Shown: in pieces, positions 5,594 to 7,347 of the stretch
How the letters are laid out: each line of letters begins with the position of its first letter
Numbering within the stretch: position 1 is the stretch's first letter
Assembly (NCBI GenBank): GCA_021783385.1
Contig: JAJXTX010000128.1
Coordinates: forward strand, 1 to 7,347
From: Pseudomonadota bacterium
GTDB lineage: Bacteria > Pseudomonadota > Gammaproteobacteria > Xanthomonadales > Rhodanobacteraceae
Direction: 5' to 3'
DNA: 7,347 nt
Notes under the pieces: model-generated
What the model was told of the DNA's origin: nothing
Seen by the model: the letters and a program-made list of their open reading frames with translations, nothing else
Database searches by the model: none
Program-made: the position numbers and the translations under genes

Positions 5594-6400
5594 ATGAGTT
5601 CTCGCCACCCGCTGTCCCGCCCCTCCGGCCCGCGCTGGCCGCTGCTTGCGGCCATCGCGGCGACGTGCCTGCTGTGCGCTTCCGCCAGCGCGGCCGCCGA
5701 GCAGAGTCCATTGATGCTGACCATCGGCGCCGGCCTGCAGCGCCAGGGCACCTGGCTTGGTGCCAAGGGCATGCGCAGCGAGGCACTTCCCTACATCGAC
5801 GTGGAATGGGCGAACCACGTCAGCCTGTCCACGGTGGACGGGCTGCAGGTGGATTTCATCAACGGTCACGTCCTGCACGGCGGCATCTACGGCGATTACC
5901 AGTGGGGCCGCACGCGCGAGGAGCTGGGCGCCCTCGGCGGCACCGTCACCGCGCTGCCGCCGCGCTTCAATCTCGGCGGCTATCTCGAATGGCAGCTCAC
6001 CGATCAGTTCGACCTCGGCACCAACCTCAGCCACGACATCAACGGCGCCGGCGCCTATCTCAGCGTCTACGCCGAATGGGACCTGCCCTCGATGGGCGTG
6101 GTCGAGCACTCGCTGCAGCTGCGCTGGCAGGCGCTGAACGCCTCGGCGATGAACCGCAACTTCGGCCTCAGTCCCGGCCAGGCCAGTGCACTCAACACGG
6201 AGGCGTGGGACCCGGGCGCCGGCAGCGAGCTGGCCACGCTGGAATACGATGTGTTCGTCCCCACCAGCCTGCACACCGGCGTGGCGCTGGGCCTGGTCTA
6301 CGGACGCCTGCTCGGCAAGGCCGGCAACAGCCCGCTGGTGACCCGCTTCGGCTCGCGCCGCCAGCTCTCCGAATCGCTGGCGTTCGTGTATCACCTGTGA
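5594..6400 (+). CDS. MipA/OmpV-family outer-membrane protein
   Basis: This 268-residue protein has a signal peptide: a basic n-region (residues 1-14), a hydrophobic core PLLAAIAATCLLCA (16-29), and Ala-rich cleavage sites (ASASAAA, 29-35) before EQSP. No lipobox is evident. The mature part shows alternating amphipathic strands typical of a small outer-membrane beta-barrel. Features fitting MipA/OmpV proteins are an early GAGLQRQGTWLGAKG segment, PYIDVEWANHVSL, GIYGDYQWGRTRE, and glycine-rich barrel repeats. Members are outer-membrane proteins; the first (MipA) was described as a scaffold for murein enzymes. The last residue is Leu (AFVYHL) rather than the usual Phe, which could weaken a standard barrel-assembly signal. 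ATG 5594 is the first start after an in-frame TAG at 5573 and has no clear ribosome site. It is divergent from the phosphatase operon and convergent with the amidase; a functional link to the left cluster is not shown. Confidence 0.8.
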   Translation: MSSRHPLSRPSGPRWPLLAAIAATCLLCASASAAAEQSPLMLTIGAGLQRQGTWLGAKGMRSEALPYIDVEWANHVSLSTVDGLQVDFINGHVLHGGIYGDYQWGRTREELGALGGTVTALPPRFNLGGYLEWQLTDQFDLGTNLSHDINGAGAYLSVYAEWDLPSMGVVEHSLQLRWQALNASAMNRNFGLSPGQASALNTEAWDPGAGSELATLEYDVFVPTSLHTGVALGLVYGRLLGKAGNSPLVTRFGSRRQLSESLAFVYHL

Positions 6401-6432
6401 GCGCGTGACCGGCTATCGCGGCCGCACCATGC

Positions 6433-7347
6433 TCAGAACCCCGGCGGACGCTCCGCCGCCACGCCGGCCTTGCGCTCCAGCGCCAGCCCCACGCGGGCGA
6501 TGGCGCCTTCCTCGAACAGGCGTCCGATCAGCGTGACGCCGTAGGGTACGCGGCGCGGCGGTGCGAAGGTGGGCAGCGGATGGTGCGGATCGGGCGCCCA
6601 GTCGCTGCGCGCCTGCGCCACCTCGACGAAGCCGGTGCGCAGGGTCAGCGAGGGATGCCCGGTCATGTTGCCGATCACCATCATCTCGTCGCGCAGCGAC
6701 GGCACCAGCAGCAGGTCGACCTCGCCCATCACGCGCGCCATCTCCATCGCCACCTTGCGGCGCAGCCGGTCGGCCTGCACGAAATCCACCGCGGAGAGGA
6801 AACGCGCCTCGCGGAACAGGTTGGGCCACGCGTCCGGCGTCTGCATGCGCAGCTCGTCCGCCTGACCGCTCAGGGTGAGTTCCTCGAACGCGGCGGCGGC
6901 CTCGGCAAACAGCAGCAGGTTGAGCGTGTCGTACGGCCAGTCCGGCAGCGTCACCGGCGTGGGCACCAGGCCCAGCTGGCGCAGTGATTCCAGTGCGGCG
7001 CGATCCACGTCGGTCGCCGGCGCCTGCTTCATCCACGCGGGCACGTAGCCGACCTTGAGCCCCTTCACCGGCGCGCTGGCATCGTAATCCAGGCGGCTGG
7101 GCAGGCTCGCCACGTCAGCCAGGTCCGGCCCGCTGATGGCGTGCAGCACCAGCATGGTGTCCTCCACCGAACGCGTGATGGGGCCGAGCTTGTCCATCGT
7201 CCAGCACAGCGTCATCGCGCCGTTGCGCGGCACGCGGCCGTAGGTGGGGCGCAGGCCGGTGGTGCCGCAGCGCATGCACGGGCTGATGATGCTGCCCTGC
7301 GTTTCGCTGCCGATGGCAAAGCCGACCAGGCCCGCCGCGGTGGCCGC
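6433..7347 (-). CDS. Amidase-signature family hydrolase, 5' part missing
   Basis: The frame is open from the right edge to a TGA at 6435-6433, giving 304 residues, roughly the C-terminal two-thirds of a usual 440-480-residue amidase. The visible signature starts at the edge with GLVGFAIGSETQGSIISP. The Ser of QGSII (edge residue 19) aligns with the catalytic nucleophile of the amidase family. CGTTGLRPTYGRVPRNGAM and MDKLGPITRS then match the conserved downstream block. The catalytic Lys and cis-Ser are expected in the missing part. The end, GVAAERPPGF, looks like a natural amidase C-terminus. Members hydrolyse amide bonds in many small molecules, and the GatA subunit belongs here too. No GatB or GatC is seen, so a stand-alone amidase is likelier. 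It ends 32 bp from the MipA stop, in a convergent gap with no clear terminator. Confidence 0.88.
   Translation of the reverse strand, partial: AATAAGLVGFAIGSETQGSIISPCMRCGTTGLRPTYGRVPRNGAMTLCWTMDKLGPITRSVEDTMLVLHAISGPDLADVASLPSRLDYDASAPVKGLKVGYVPAWMKQAPATDVDRAALESLRQLGLVPTPVTLPDWPYDTLNLLLFAEAAAAFEELTLSGQADELRMQTPDAWPNLFREARFLSAVDFVQADRLRRKVAMEMARVMGEVDLLLVPSLRDEMMVIGNMTGHPSLTLRTGFVEVAQARSDWAPDPHHPLPTFAPPRRVPYGVTLIGRLFEEGAIARVGLALERKAGVAAERPPGF

Noticed and set aside
4749..5786. A longer phosphatase starting at 5786
   Set aside because: The extension would run antisense into the MipA signal-peptide region and adds Trp/Arg-rich sequence unlike HAD phosphatases, whose N-terminus lies just before DFDGT.
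5579..6394. A 271-residue minus-strand open frame opposite the MipA gene
   Set aside because: The plus strand has a signal peptide and a family-like barrel; the antisense frame is a compositional shadow.

Overview
The window is high-GC bacterial DNA (roughly two-thirds G+C by eye) with tightly packed genes. Its gene content (a MipA/OmpV-type outer-membrane protein, proteobacterial-style enzymes, many GC-rich palindromes between genes) suggests a Gram-negative gammaproteobacterium of the Xanthomonadales type, such as a Rhodanobacter, Dyella or Luteibacter relative. That placement is inference from style; no rRNA or other marker gene is present.

Layout. Positions 1-1633 (minus strand) hold a two-gene overlapping operon: a FemAB/GNAT-like N-acyltransferase, then an arginase-superfamily-like protein that runs off the left edge. 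A 65-bp divergent promoter region with palindromes (1634-1698) separates it from a plus-strand pair, a small dedicated acyl carrier protein and a FabF/NodE-like ketosynthase (1699-3203), joined by a TAATG stop/start overlap. A convergent, hairpin-rich spacer (3204-3325) follows. Positions 3326-5480 (minus strand) hold a second operon: an MtnX-like HAD-IB phosphatase, then a class III PLP aminotransferase. A 113-bp divergent spacer leads to a plus-strand MipA/OmpV outer-membrane protein (5594-6400). It converges on the C-terminal two-thirds of an amidase-signature enzyme (6433 to the right edge, minus strand).

How the genes may work together. The ACP and ketosynthase look like specialised acyl-chain machinery, not housekeeping fatty acid synthesis: there are no other fab genes and the ACP has an atypical phosphopantetheine motif. 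The divergent FemAB-like transferase could move an acyl or aminoacyl group to an amine. The aminotransferase could make an amine or amino acid, the arginase-like protein could act on a guanidino or related C-N substrate, and the phosphatase could remove a phosphate from an intermediate. I read 1-5480 as a candidate uncharacterised biosynthetic locus for an acylated amine or amino-lipid. This is inferred from gene adjacency; the left part of the cluster is outside the window. MipA and the amidase look like unrelated flanking genes.

No stretch longer than 300 bases lacks a gene. I saw no tRNA, rRNA, CRISPR array, transposase or attachment site.
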